Source of the DNA: JBOGVZ01 sp050692985
GTDB taxonomy: Bacteria > Actinomycetota > UBA4738 > CALAEC01
Direction: 5' to 3'
Length of the DNA: 64,000 nt
Assembly: GCA_050692985.1 (NCBI GenBank)
Contig: JBOGVZ010000057.1
Location: 1-64,000, forward strand
Within the stretch, counting starts at the first letter, position 1. Each line of letters starts with the position of its first letter. Shown here in pieces: positions 41,260 through 50,409 of this stretch. The notes below the pieces were generated by a model. The model was not told the origin of the DNA. It worked only from the letters and a program-made list of their open reading frames with translations, and ran no database searches. The position numbers and the translations under genes were made by a program.

Positions 41260-41311
41260 CGCGCCCCCTTCGGTCGGCCTGTCGTGGGTAGGCTATCCTT
41301 CGCCAGCCCCC

Positions 41312-42088
41312 ATGGAAGGACCGTCCGGAGTCGTTGCCCTGGTGCTTGCCGAGACCGCCGCCGGCGGGACGGCGTTCCTGTGGGCGACCGGGTTGTGGGG
41401 AGCGGTCAAGCGCGGCTACTTCATCCTCACGACCTCGGTGGCCCTCGGGTGCGCGCTGCTGGCCACGCTGGCCGCCTCGGGAGCGGCCTCCCCCGCTCGC
41501 GTGGAAGGGGTGCGCCTGGCCGTGGCGCTGTCGGTGGCGACCTCGGTCCTGCTGGGCCTTTCGCTGTCGCTGCTGATCCTCCGGGTCGGCGAGCCATCCC
41601 GGGTGCTCGGCGCGCTGGGGGCGGTGGCCGGGGTGGCCATGCTGGCCGGCTTCGCCCGGGTGTCCGGGCCCGCGCCGGGCGCGGCGCTCCTGCAACTGCT
41701 GGCCGGGGCCGCGTTCATGGGTGCGGTGACGAACGGGCTGCTACTCGGTCACTGGTACCTGGTGGACCGGCGGCTCCCCCGCGACCACATCCACCGGTAT
41801 GCGGTCCTGCTGATCGGCGCGGTGGCGGTGGAGGCGGCGGCCGTGGGGCTCCTCGGCTTCGGCGGCAGCGCCGCGGCCGGGTTCAGCCCGCTGCTGCGGA
41901 TCGCCGGGCTGGCCACCTGGCTGGCCATGGGCATGGTCGCCTGCACCGCGCTCATCGCCGTGCTCATCCGGGCCACCCTCAAGGGGACCGGACCGCGTGC
42001 GGTGCAGGCCGCGACGGGGTTCTTCTACCTGGCGGTCATCACCGCGTTCACCGCGGAGATGGCGGCCAAGGTGGGGTTCCTCGGCTAG
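41312..42088 (+). CDS. Polytopic membrane protein of unknown function
   Basis: The 258-residue protein has about eight hydrophobic segments ('VVALVLAETAAGGTAFLWATGLWG', 'LTTSVALGCALLATLAA', 'LQLLAGAAFMGAVTNGLLLGHWYLV', 'AVLLIGAVAVEAAAVGLLGF', 'WLAMGMVACTALIAVLIRATL', 'ATGFFYLAVITAFTAEM'). 'GHWYLVDRRLPRDHIHRY' is a distinctive charged loop with several His residues that could bind metal or haem. I do not recognise the family. It is the first of four tightly packed genes; the next starts on the base after its stop. Confidence 0.6.
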   Translation: MEGPSGVVALVLAETAAGGTAFLWATGLWGAVKRGYFILTTSVALGCALLATLAASGAASPARVEGVRLAVALSVATSVLLGLSLSLLILRVGEPSRVLGALGAVAGVAMLAGFARVSGPAPGAALLQLLAGAAFMGAVTNGLLLGHWYLVDRRLPRDHIHRYAVLLIGAVAVEAAAVGLLGFGGSAAAGFSPLLRIAGLATWLAMGMVACTALIAVLIRATLKGTGPRAVQAATGFFYLAVITAFTAEMAAKVGFLG

Positions 42089-42715
42089 ATGGTCCCGGCC
42101 GCGGTGGTGGCCCTGGCGGTGGCCGGGCCCGTGGCGGTGGCCGGGGCGTGGGTCGTGGTCCGGCGGCGAGGCGTCTCGATCTGGGTGGCGATGGGCGCGG
42201 CCGTGGGCGTCATGGGGGGCCTGGCCCTGGCCACGGGGCGGGTCCGGGCGGCCGCCGAGGTGGGGATGGGGCCGGCCGCCGCCGCGGGACTGGGCGCCGG
42301 CGTCGCTCTGTACCTGGCCACCGCCGCCTTCCTGGCGATGGCGCGGCGGTGGCCCCCCCTGACCCGCCACGCCGAGGCGCTGTACGACCAGCGCCGGGGT
42401 CTGTCGCTGGGGGCCGCCCTGGGGGTGGCGGTGCTGGTGGTGTCGCCCGGGGAGGAGCTCCTGTGGCGGGGGATCGTGCAGCCCGTCCTGGCCGAGGCGG
42501 TCGGGGCCGCGTTCGCCGCGGTCCTGGCCTGGGCCGCCTACGTGGCCACCAACGCTGTCAGCGCCAGCATCCCCATCGTCCTCGGTGCGGTGGTGGGAGG
42601 TGCGGCCTGGGGAGCGCTGGCGCTGTGGAGCGGCGGGGTGGTGGCCGGGATCCTGTGCCACGGGGTGTGGACGGGCCTGATGATCGCCCGGCCCCCGATC
42701 GGGGCGGGTCGATGA
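42089..42715 (+). CDS. CPBP-family intramembrane metalloprotease-like protein
   Basis: The 208-residue membrane protein carries the CPBP (CAAX protease/bacteriocin-processing) motif EExxxR at 122-127 ('GEELLWRG') and a later His-bearing helix ('GGVVAGILCHGVWTGLMI'). Family members process or protect against peptides within the membrane. The Asn/His motif in the middle region ('AYVATNAVSASIPIVLGAVVGGAAWG') is degenerate, so activity is uncertain. ATG 42089 directly abuts the upstream TAG; the stop overlaps the next ATG as ATGA. Confidence 0.78.
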   Translation: MVPAAVVALAVAGPVAVAGAWVVVRRRGVSIWVAMGAAVGVMGGLALATGRVRAAAEVGMGPAAAAGLGAGVALYLATAAFLAMARRWPPLTRHAEALYDQRRGLSLGAALGVAVLVVSPGEELLWRGIVQPVLAEAVGAAFAAVLAWAAYVATNAVSASIPIVLGAVVGGAAWGALALWSGGVVAGILCHGVWTGLMIARPPIGAGR

Positions 42716-43665
42716 GTGGCCTTCCGTCCGATGCCCGCTCGTTGCTCCGGTGGGGGACCCTGTGCTACCTGGCCGCGCCATCCCCGGGGGGCCCCCACGT
42801 GACCCCGGTGGTGTTCGCGCTCGATCGCTCGCGGCTGTGGGCCACCACCTCTCGGGGGGCGGTCAAGGCGGCGGCTTGGCGGCGGCATCCCGTGGCCGGA
42901 GGGCTGGTGCAGGTGGGCGAGCGGGCCGTGGCGTTCCGGGGCACGGTGACCCTGTACGACGCGCTGGACCCGTTCACCTGGCCGGCGGTGGCGTTCCGGG
43001 CCCCCGCGGTGGTGCGGGCCTCGACGAAGTTCACGCTGAAGAACGCCCGCTTCTTCGCGGGATACGCCCGGGATGCCCGCCGGGTCCCGCTGTCGTGGAC
43101 GCCCCCGGGGCGGATCGCCGTCTCGGTCGACCTGGAGGCCGGAGCGGTGCTCGAGGGCGAGGACCTCGTGGACACGTGGGGGGAGTGGGGGTCCGAGGCG
43201 GCCGGCAGGACCTCGTTCCGGGCCGCTCGACGCTCGGCCTTCCCCGACGGCGAGCTCCCCGAGGAGCTCGGCGAGCTGGTGGCCCCGGCCGGGCGCGGCG
43301 TCCTCGGCCTGGAGGGTGGGGACGCCCCGGTGGTCCTGCCCGTTCGGTGGGCGCGGGCCGACGGTGCCTACTACGCGGTCCTGCCCCGGCCGCTGCTGGC
43401 GCTGGCCGGGGCCCCCGCGGAAGGGCAGGGCTCGCTGGTCGTGGACCGGGCCTCGGCCTGGCGGGCGGCTCGCATGGCCGGCCTGATGCTCCGGGGCCCG
43501 GCCGACGTGTTCCTCCCCGGCGAGGTGCGCTCGGGCCGGACGTCGCTGCTCGCCCTGGCACGGCGGGCGGGTCCCCTGCCCGGGGAGCCCGCCGTGGTCC
43601 GGCTGCGCCCCGAGCGCGCGGTGTGGTGGTCGGGATGGGCCAGCGGTACGGTGAGGGCTCGATGA
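42712..43665 (+). CDS. Split-barrel flavin/F420-binding-fold protein (PNPOx-like)
   Basis: The 317-residue protein begins with a pyridoxamine-phosphate-oxidase-like split barrel: 'DARSLLRWGTLCYLAAPSPGGPHVTPVVFALD', 'LWATTSRGAVKAAAWRRHPVAGGLV', 'RAVAFRGTVTLYDALDPFT'. A second, possibly repeated barrel follows ('GVLGLEGGDAPVVLPVRW'). Such proteins bind FMN or F420 and reduce small molecules or act as haem-handling enzymes. ATG 42712 and the stop at 43665 both overlap neighbours by ATGA, so it is coupled on both sides. Confidence 0.7.
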   Translation: MSGLPSDARSLLRWGTLCYLAAPSPGGPHVTPVVFALDRSRLWATTSRGAVKAAAWRRHPVAGGLVQVGERAVAFRGTVTLYDALDPFTWPAVAFRAPAVVRASTKFTLKNARFFAGYARDARRVPLSWTPPGRIAVSVDLEAGAVLEGEDLVDTWGEWGSEAAGRTSFRAARRSAFPDGELPEELGELVAPAGRGVLGLEGGDAPVVLPVRWARADGAYYAVLPRPLLALAGAPAEGQGSLVVDRASAWRAARMAGLMLRGPADVFLPGEVRSGRTSLLALARRAGPLPGEPAVVRLRPERAVWWSGWASGTVRAR

Positions 43666-44105
43666 CCACGGTCCGTCACTGGGAGGTGGTCGAGGCGCCC
43701 CCGGAGGAGGTATGGGCCGTCGTCTCGGACCCCCGAAACCTGCCGCGGTGGAACCGCTACATCCGCTCGGTCCACGGCGTGCCCCAGAACGGCCTCCGCC
43801 CCGGCTCCCGCTACTGGACCCAGCTGGCGGTGATGGGCGTCACGTTCCGGGTGGATGCCGAGGTGGAGGAGATCGATCCTCCTCGGTTCGCCCGTGTCCG
43901 GCTGTCCGGGCCCGTCGATGCGATCGTGCGGACGTGGGTCCGGCCGGCCGGCCGGGACCGTTCACGCCTCGAGCACGAGGTGGACTACCGGCTCCGGGGA
44001 GGGCCGATCGGAGGGATCGTCGCCCGGGGGCTGCGGGTGTTCGGGGCCCCCACGCTCCTGCGCCGCGGCGTCCGGGCCCAGAAGCGCCACGCCGAGGGCC
44101 GCTAG
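43662..44105 (+). CDS. SRPBCC-family (polyketide cyclase-like) protein
   Basis: The 147-residue START/Bet v 1-like protein shows 'TVRHWEVVEAPPEEVWAVVSDPRNLPRWNRYI', 'VDAEVEEIDPPRFARVRLSGP' and 'RLEHEVDYRLRGGPIGGIVARGL'. The fold has a hydrophobic pocket for lipids or aromatic ligands; function unknown. It is the last gene of the four-gene coupled operon (41312-44105), and its last four bases overlap the convergent lapA-like gene. Confidence 0.8.
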   Translation: MTTVRHWEVVEAPPEEVWAVVSDPRNLPRWNRYIRSVHGVPQNGLRPGSRYWTQLAVMGVTFRVDAEVEEIDPPRFARVRLSGPVDAIVRTWVRPAGRDRSRLEHEVDYRLRGGPIGGIVARGLRVFGAPTLLRRGVRAQKRHAEGR

Positions 44106-44434
44106 CGCTTCGGGCCCTTGCCCTCCCGCTGCCGCTCGAACTGCTCGATGAGCTTCTGCATGGCCCGGCGCCTGGGACGTCCCACCAGCCAGGCCACCAC
44201 GGCCCCGATCAGGGCGCATCCCAGGAACACCCAGATCAGGCGGATGCTCGTGTTGAAGAACACGAAATCCACCGGGACCGGCCGGGAGTTCTGGATGACG
44301 AAGATGATGAACACCACCAGCACGAACAGGCCGATGACGAGCCGGACGATCGCCCGGCGCCCCTCGGGGTCGGGGCGCCGCCGCTCCTCGGCCGGTCGCT
44401 CCGGCTGGCCCTGTGGCGTTGCCGGTGTATCCAC
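44102..44434 (-). CDS. LapA/DUF1049-family membrane protein
   Basis: The 110-residue protein has two membrane helices ('IVRLVIGLFVLVVFIIFVIQNSRPV' and 'IRLIWVFLGCALIGAVVAWLVG') and the LapA signature 'FVIQNSRPVPVDFVFF'. The charged C-terminal tail ('RRRAMQKLIEQFERQ') faces the cytosol as a short coiled coil. LapA proteins help lipopolysaccharide-linked assembly in proteobacteria; in actinobacteria their role is unknown. GTG 44434 has GGAGG five bases upstream. Confidence 0.82.
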   Translation of the reverse strand: MDTPATPQGQPERPAEERRRPDPEGRRAIVRLVIGLFVLVVFIIFVIQNSRPVPVDFVFFNTSIRLIWVFLGCALIGAVVAWLVGRPRRRAMQKLIEQFERQREGKGPKR

Positions 44435-44537
44435 TGTCACCTCCGGGTGGGGACCCATTATGGTCTTCGGGGCCGGAGCAGCGAAACGGGCGGGCGGCTT
44501 GACACCGGCGATCGGAGGCCGGTTCCATGGCCCGGCC

Positions 44538-45176
44538 GTGTCCGACCGTCCGACCCTGGAGACCGATCCTCGCCGCGTCGGTCGCGCGGGTGCCGGCGTG
44601 CTGATCGGTGGGGCCCTGGCGCTGGCCGTGGCCACGATCGGGGGCCGAGGCCGGCGCCTCGACGACCGGTTGTTCGGGTGGGCGAACTCGCGGTTCGAGC
44701 ACCCTCGGCTGGACGCGTTCTTCCGGGGCATCACCGAGCTGGGGTCGCTGTGGGCCTCGGGGGCCGCGGCCACCGCCATGGCGGCCCGGGGCCGGCGCCG
44801 GGAAGCGGCCGACGCCTTCGGGGCCGCGGTGGCCATGTGGGGCCTGGGCCAGGGCCTCAAGCGGGCGTTCATGCGGGTGCGGCCCTACGAGGCCGAGCTG
44901 CCGCCCCCGGTCCGCCTGCTGATCGGCAAGCCGAAGGGGACGTCGTGGCCCAGCAGCCATCCCGCCGTGCTGCTGTCGTTCGTGACGGTGGCCGCCCGCG
45001 ACCTGGAGCTCCCCCGGTCTCGGCGGCGCGTCCTTGCCGGTGTGGCCGGTGTGGTGGGCGCCTCCCGCGTGTACCTCGGCGTGCATTACCCGGCCGACGT
45101 GGCCGGGGGACTGCTCCTGGGGCGGGCGGTGGCCGACCTGTGGAGCCGGGCCGTCTCCCCGCGCATCCTCCACTAG
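44538..45176 (+). CDS. PAP2-superfamily membrane phosphatase
   Basis: The 212-residue protein has the three acid-phosphatase motifs of PAP2 enzymes: 'KRAFMRVRP', 'SWPSSHPAVL' (PSGH variant PSSH) and 'SRVYLGVHYPADVAGG' with the catalytic His. About five hydrophobic segments place it in the membrane, where it would dephosphorylate a lipid phosphate or undecaprenyl pyrophosphate. GTG 44538 is a reasonable start; an in-frame ATG at about 44461 is possible. Its stop codon overlaps the -10 of lgt. Confidence 0.85.
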   Translation: MSDRPTLETDPRRVGRAGAGVLIGGALALAVATIGGRGRRLDDRLFGWANSRFEHPRLDAFFRGITELGSLWASGAAATAMAARGRRREAADAFGAAVAMWGLGQGLKRAFMRVRPYEAELPPPVRLLIGKPKGTSWPSSHPAVLLSFVTVAARDLELPRSRRRVLAGVAGVVGASRVYLGVHYPADVAGGLLLGRAVADLWSRAVSPRILH

Positions 45177-45179
45177 ACT
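45174..45179 (+). promoter_or_regulatory. -10 element of a leaderless lgt promoter
   Basis: TAGACT overlaps the stop codon of the PAP2 gene and lies eight bases before the lgt GTG, the spacing expected if transcription begins at the start codon. Confidence 0.45.
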
Positions 45180-45187
45180 CCGGTCCC

Positions 45188-46207
45188 GTGGATCTGCTTG
45201 CCGTCATCGGCTGGCCCGTGCTCGACCGCATCCACCTGGGCCCGGTGGCCATCTCGCCGCACGGGATCGGCATCGCCCTGGGGTACCTGGCCGGGTCGTG
45301 GTTCATGCTGCGGCAGGGGAGGAAGCGGGGCCTCTCCGAGGAGCACATGGGCACGATCCTGCTGTGGGCCCTCATCGGAGCGATCTTCGGGGCCCGGTTC
45401 TTCTACGTGGTGGCCCACTTCAACGAGTTCGACAGCTTCACCGACATGCTGGCCATCTGGCGGGGCGGGATCAGCCTGATCGGCGGCATCTTCGGGGCCA
45501 TCGCGTTCGCCTACCCGTTCATGCGGCGGTTCGGGTACCGGTTCCTCCAGGTGATGGACGCGGCGGCCATCGGGCTGGCCTTCGGCATCGTGGTCGGCCG
45601 GATCGGCGACCTGATCATCGGCGATCACCTGGGGAAGCCCACGGACTTCGTCCTGGGGTGGGCATACCGGGGTGGCCAGCTCCCGGGTCCGTGGCAGTTC
45701 AACCAGCTCACCGGGGAGTGGGTGGCGAACCTGCCCGGCGGCCTGACCCAGCTGTTCTCCCGGGACGGCGCCGTGCTGCTGTCTCCCGCCGGCGAGGCCC
45801 TGGCAGCCGGAGCCGGGGTCCACCAGACCGCCCTGTACGACTTCTTCATCGCCATCGGGCTGTTCCTGTTCCTGGGGTGGCTGGGCCGCCGTCCTCGCCG
45901 CGAGGGCGTGCTGATCCTGACCTTCGCGCTGGCGTACGGGGCCGGCCGCGTGGTGACCGACTTCCTGCGTGTCGACAAGCACTTCTTCGGGCTGACCGGC
46001 AGCCAGTGGGGAGCGATCCTGGCCATGACGGTGGCCGCGCTGGTCCTCCTCCGGTTCGCCGCCCGTCCGATCCGGCCGGCCCCCGGCGGGGAGCCCGGTG
46101 AGGAGGAAGGTGCGGAGATCGCCGGCACCGGGCCCTCCATCCTGACGGACGACCGTGCCTCGACCGACTTCGACCCCCCACCCGAGCCCGGCGCCTCCGG
46201 CGGCTGA
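45188..46207 (+). CDS. lgt: Prolipoprotein diacylglyceryl transferase
   Basis: The enzyme transfers diacylglycerol from phosphatidylglycerol to the lipobox Cys of pre-lipoproteins at the membrane. The 339-residue product has seven or eight helices and Lgt motifs: 'ISPHGIGIALGYLAG', 'WRGGISLIGGIFG' and the signature-loop 'GIVVGRIGDLIIGDHLGKPT', followed by 'LYDFFIAIGLFLFLGWL'. The C-terminal 50 residues are an acidic, Pro-rich extension typical of actinobacterial Lgt. GTG 45188 is supported by the family N-terminus. The lipoprotein at 18468 would be a substrate. Confidence 0.93.
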   Translation: MDLLAVIGWPVLDRIHLGPVAISPHGIGIALGYLAGSWFMLRQGRKRGLSEEHMGTILLWALIGAIFGARFFYVVAHFNEFDSFTDMLAIWRGGISLIGGIFGAIAFAYPFMRRFGYRFLQVMDAAAIGLAFGIVVGRIGDLIIGDHLGKPTDFVLGWAYRGGQLPGPWQFNQLTGEWVANLPGGLTQLFSRDGAVLLSPAGEALAAGAGVHQTALYDFFIAIGLFLFLGWLGRRPRREGVLILTFALAYGAGRVVTDFLRVDKHFFGLTGSQWGAILAMTVAALVLLRFAARPIRPAPGGEPGEEEGAEIAGTGPSILTDDRASTDFDPPPEPGASGG

Positions 46208-46324
46208 CCCCCGGCGACGCCGGCCGCCGCCGCGGCCTCCGCCCCGGTGAGGTGGCGGACCGGGCGGTTCAGGCGGAGACTGAGGGGTAGGGTTGCTCGT
46301 GCCCGATCGAACGGAGGTGGGACC

Positions 46325-49300
46325 GTGGGTCTGCTGGATACGCTGCGGTCGAGGTGGCCGGTCCTGGAGCAGATCAGGCGGCGAGATCCCACCGGCCTCG
46401 GCGAACCGTCGTTCTCGAAGCGGTCCATCGAGCTGACCCCCCGGACCAGGACGGCCGACCAGGTCGTGAAGTCCGTCTGTCCGTACTGCGCCGTGGGGTG
46501 CGGCCAGGACGTCTACGTCAAGGGCGGCAAGATCACCGACATCGAGGGGGACCCGGACTCCCCCATCTCCCGCGGCCGTCTGTGCCCCAAGGGGGCGGCC
46601 ACCTTCCAGCTGGTCACCGGCTCTCACCGGACCAAGACGGTGCTGTACCGCAGGCCCCGCGGCACGGCGTGGGAGGAGATCCCCCTGGACCGGGCCATGG
46701 ACATGGTGGCCGAGCGGGTGAAGGCGGCTCGTGACGAGCACTGGGAGGACACGGACGACGAGGGCAGGCCGCTCCGCCGCACCCTCAGCGTCGGGTTCCT
46801 GGGCGGGGCCACGCTCGACAACGAGGAGAACTACCTCATCCGCAAGCTGACCGCGGCCCTGGGGATCGTCCAGGTCGAGAACCAGGCCCGCATATGACAC
46901 TCCTCCACGGTCCCCGGTCTGGGGACCTCGTTCGGAAGAGGGGGAGCGACCACCTTCCAGCAGGACCTCCAGAACGCTGACTGCATCGTCATCGAGGGGT
47001 CCAACATGGCCGAGTGTCACCCGGTCGGCTTCCAGTGGGTCATGGAGGCCAAGGCCCGGGGGGCCACGATCATCCACGTCGACCCCCGGTTCACCCGCAC
47101 CAGCGCCATGGCCGACATCCACGTGCCGATCCGGGCCGGCACCGACATCGCGTTCCTGGGGGGGATCGTCAACCACATCATCGAGAACCACCGTTACTTC
47201 GAGGAGTACCTGAAGAGCTACACGAACGCCGCGGCCATCGTCTCCGAGGAGTTCCGGGACACCGAGGACCTCGACGGTCTGTTCAGCGGGTGGAACGAGG
47301 AGCGCGGCCAGTACGACATCGAGTCGTGGCAGTACCGGGGCGTGGAGGTGGCGCCCGCCGCCGGCCAGCGCGAGATGTTCACCGGTGAGGCCAAGTCCGA
47401 GCGGGGGACCCAGGTCCAGGCGGAGGAGCTCGACCTCACCCTCCGGGACCCGCGCTGCGTGTTCCAGATCGTGAAGCGGCACTACGCCCGGTACACCCCG
47501 GAGGCGGTCGAGGAGATCTGCGGCATCCCCAAGGAGCTGTTCCTCAAAGTCGCCCAGGCCCTGTGCGACAACTCCGGCCGCGAGCGCACCTCGGCCTTCT
47601 GCTACGCGGTGGGGTGGACCCAGCACACGGTGGGGGTCCAGTACATCCGAACGGCCGCCATCGTCCAGCTCCTCTTGGGGAACATCGGCCGGCCCGGCGG
47701 CGGGATCCTGGCCCTGCGCGGCCACGCGTCGATCCAGGGCTCCACGGACATCCCCACCCTGTACAACCTGCTCCCGGGGTATCTCCCGATGCCCAAGGCC
47801 ACCTTCGATGTGGACCTCCGGAGCTACATCGAGAACAACGAGTCGGCGTCCGGGTGGTGGAGCGAGATGCCCAAGTACGTCGTCTCCCTGCTGAAGGCGT
47901 ACTGGGGAGATGCCGCCACCGAGGAGAACGACTGGTGCTACGACTACCTCCCCCACCTGTCGGGGGATCACTCGCACATGACCACCGTGGCCGACATGGC
48001 CGACGGGGCCATCAGGGGCTACTTCCTGATGGGGGAGAACCCCACCGTGGGCTCGATGCACGGAGCGCTGCACCGCAAGGGGCTCCGGGAGCTCGACTGG
48101 CTGGTGGTGCGGGACTTCACGGTCACCGAGAGCGCCGACTTCTGGCGAGATGCGCCCGAGATCGCCCGGGGCGAGGTCCGTCCGGAGGACATCGGCACCG
48201 AGGTGTTCTTCTTCCCGGCGGCCGCCCACACGGAGAAGGACGGGACGTTCACGAACACCCAGCGGCTCCTCCAGTGGCATCACAAGGCCGTGGAGCCGCC
48301 GGGCGAGTGCCGCAGCGACCTGTGGTTCATGTACCACCTGGGGAAGCGGCTGAAGGCGCTGTACCGGGCCTCTCGCAGGAAGCGGGACCGCCCGATCAAG
48401 CACCTCACGTGGGACTACCCGATCCACGGCGAGCACGAGGAACCCGACGCCGAGGCCGTGCTCCGGGAGATCGGCGGGTTCACGGTCTCCGACGGCACGC
48501 CCCTCTCGGGCTTCACCGACCTCGAGGCCGACGGCTCCACCGCGTGCGGGTGCTGGATCTACTCGGGCTGCTTCGCCGACGGCGTCAACCAGACGGCACG
48601 CCGGAAGCCGGGGGCGGAGCAGACCTGGGTGGCCCCGGAGTGGGGGTGGGCGTGGCCGAGCAACCGCCGGATCCTGTACAACCGGGCCTCGGCCGATCCC
48701 GACGGCAACCCGTGGTCCGAGCGGAAGAAGTACGTGTGGTGGGATGCGGACAGGGAGACGTGGGACGGCTTCGACGTCCCGGACTTCATCGCCGACCGAG
48801 CGCCCTCGTACCGCCCGGACGAAGGCGCCACCGGCATCGACACGATCTCCGGGAACGACCCGTTCATCATGCAGGCCGACGGCAAGGCCTGGCTGTACGC
48901 CCCGAACGGCCTCCTCGATGGCCCGCTGCCGACCCACTACGAGCCGCAGGAGTCGGTCTGCCAGAACCCGTTGTACGGGCAGCAGTGCAACCCGGCGCGC
49001 CTGGAATGGCGGCGGAAGGACAACCCGTACCACCAGGCGTGGGGGGACCCCAGGTTCCCCTACGTCATCACCACGTACCGGCTGACCGAGCATCACACCG
49101 CCGGCGCGATGACCCGGTGGCTCTCATGGCTCAACGAGCTCCAGCCCGAGATGTTCTGCGAGGTGTCGCCGGAGCTGGCCGAGGAGCGGGGGCTGCGCAA
49201 CGGCGGGTGGGCCACGGTCACCACCGCTCGAGGTGAGATCGAGTGCCGGGTGCTGGTGACCCGGCGGGTCCGGCCGCTGAAGGTCCGCGGGAGGACCGTG

Positions 49301-49594
49301 CACCAGATCGGTCTGCCGTACCACTGGGCGGGGAAGGGGCTGTCCAGGGGTGACGCGACGAACGAGCTGGTCTCGTTCGTGGCCGACCCGAACGTGTCGA
49401 TCCAGGAGTCCAAGGCCCTGACGGGGAACATCGAGCCCGGTCGCCGGGGCTCGCAGCGGCGGGTGGTGACCAGCGGAGCGCTGGTCCCGCCGGCCGGGGA
49501 GGGCCCGGAGCGGGACCTGCCGCCGGCCCGGCACAAGCCCGAGGGCCGCCACGACCTCAGCGCCGGGGCGTCGCAGGAGAGCGAGCAGGCGTGA
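46325..49594 (+). CDS. fdnG: Selenocysteine formate dehydrogenase, catalytic alpha subunit
   Basis: Molybdenum (or tungsten) bis-MGD enzyme oxidising formate to CO2. The 1089 residues are read through TGA at 46895-46897 as Sec191 in 'NQARI-U-HSSTVPGLGTSFGRG', which matches the FdnG/FdoG active-site context 'NQARV-U-HGPTVASLAPTFGRG'. A [4Fe-4S] site lies at Cys52, 55, 59 and 87. Downstream, 'HPVGFQWVMEAKARG', 'HVDPRFTRTSAMADIHVPIR' and the C-terminal molybdopterin domain remain in frame with no other stop. GTG 46325 follows GGAGG. No twin-arginine signal is evident, so the active site may face the cytosol. It is the first of three fdn-like genes, with a GTGA overlap to the next. Confidence 0.93.
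46898..46946 (+). promoter_or_regulatory. Bacterial SECIS-like hairpin
   Basis: Eleven bases after the Sec UGA, GGUCCCC (46909-46915) pairs perfectly with GGGGACC (46921-46927) around a GGUCU loop. The GGUCU apex resembles the SelB-binding apical loop of the E. coli fdhF SECIS. CUCCUCC (46900-46906) can extend the structure by pairing with GGGGGAG (46940-46946). It would recruit SelB with Sec-tRNA to recode the UGA. Confidence 0.8.
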
Positions 49595-50409
49595 GCGTCG
49601 GCGAGCGGCATGCGCGGAAGGGCTTCTTCACCGACACCACCGTGTGCATCGGGTGCAAGGCCTGCGAGGTGGCCTGCAAGGAGTGGAACCAGCTCCCCGA
49701 CGACGGGAGCTTCTTCACCGGGATGTCCTACGACAACACCGTCTCGCTGGGCGCCTCCACGTGGCGGCACGTGGCGTTCATCGAGCGCCCCGTGCCCCTG
49801 GCCGCCGAGCCGATCCCCGGGGACTCCGACGACACGTTCTCGTGGCTGCTGATGTCGGACGTGTGCAAGCACTGCCAGCGGGCCGGGTGCCTGGAGAACT
49901 GCCCCACGGGGGCCATCGTCCGCACCGAGTTCGACTCGGTGTACGTCCAGCCGGACATCTGCAACGGCTGCGGGATGTGCATCGTGGGGTGCCCCTTCGG
50001 GGTGATCGACCGCCGGGAGGACGACGGCCGGGCCTGGAAGTGCACGCTGTGCTACGATCGCCTGAAGGACGACATGGAGCCCGCCTGCGCCAAGGCCTGC
50101 CCCACCAACTCGATCCAGTTCGGGGACCTGGACGAGCTGCGCCGCAAGGCCGAGGAGCGGGTCACCCATCTCCACGAGCGCGGGGTCGCCGATGCCTACC
50201 TGTACGGGGCCGACGAGGACAACCAGCCGGGGACCGGGGGGCTGAACGCGTTCTTCCTCCTGGTGGACGAGCCCGAGGTCTACAACCTGCCCCCCGACCC
50301 GGTGGTACCCACGAAGAAGGTGGGTCAGGCGTGGGGCTCCCTGGCCGTCGCCGCCCTGGGCATGCTCGCCGCCGCGGTGGGCGCCGTGCGGGCCGGAGGG
50401 CGCCGGTGA
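49591..50409 (+). CDS. fdnH: Formate dehydrogenase Fe-S beta subunit
   Basis: The 272-residue electron-transfer subunit has four [4Fe-4S] Cys clusters in ferredoxin repeats: 'CIGCKACEVACKEWN', 'CKHCQRAGCLENCPTGA', 'CNGCGMCIVGCPFG' and 'CTLCYDRL...CAKACPTNS'. A C-terminal hydrophobic helix ('AWGSLAVAALGMLAAAVGAV') anchors it to the membrane. It passes electrons from the alpha subunit to the membrane subunit. Start and stop both overlap neighbours by four bases, so the three subunits are made in step. Confidence 0.93.
   Translation: MSVGERHARKGFFTDTTVCIGCKACEVACKEWNQLPDDGSFFTGMSYDNTVSLGASTWRHVAFIERPVPLAAEPIPGDSDDTFSWLLMSDVCKHCQRAGCLENCPTGAIVRTEFDSVYVQPDICNGCGMCIVGCPFGVIDRREDDGRAWKCTLCYDRLKDDMEPACAKACPTNSIQFGDLDELRRKAEERVTHLHERGVADAYLYGADEDNQPGTGGLNAFFLLVDEPEVYNLPPDPVVPTKKVGQAWGSLAVAALGMLAAAVGAVRAGGRR

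Noticed and set aside
45173..49096. A 1307-codon minus-strand open frame opposite lgt and formate dehydrogenase
   Set aside because: Long antisense frames are expected in DNA with very GC-rich third codon positions; the translation shows no domain and lies wholly across well-supported genes.
47006..49594. A separate formate dehydrogenase gene starting at ATG 47006
   Set aside because: The reading frame is continuous with 46325-46897 through one TGA in the exact selenocysteine context, so this is the second part of one gene.
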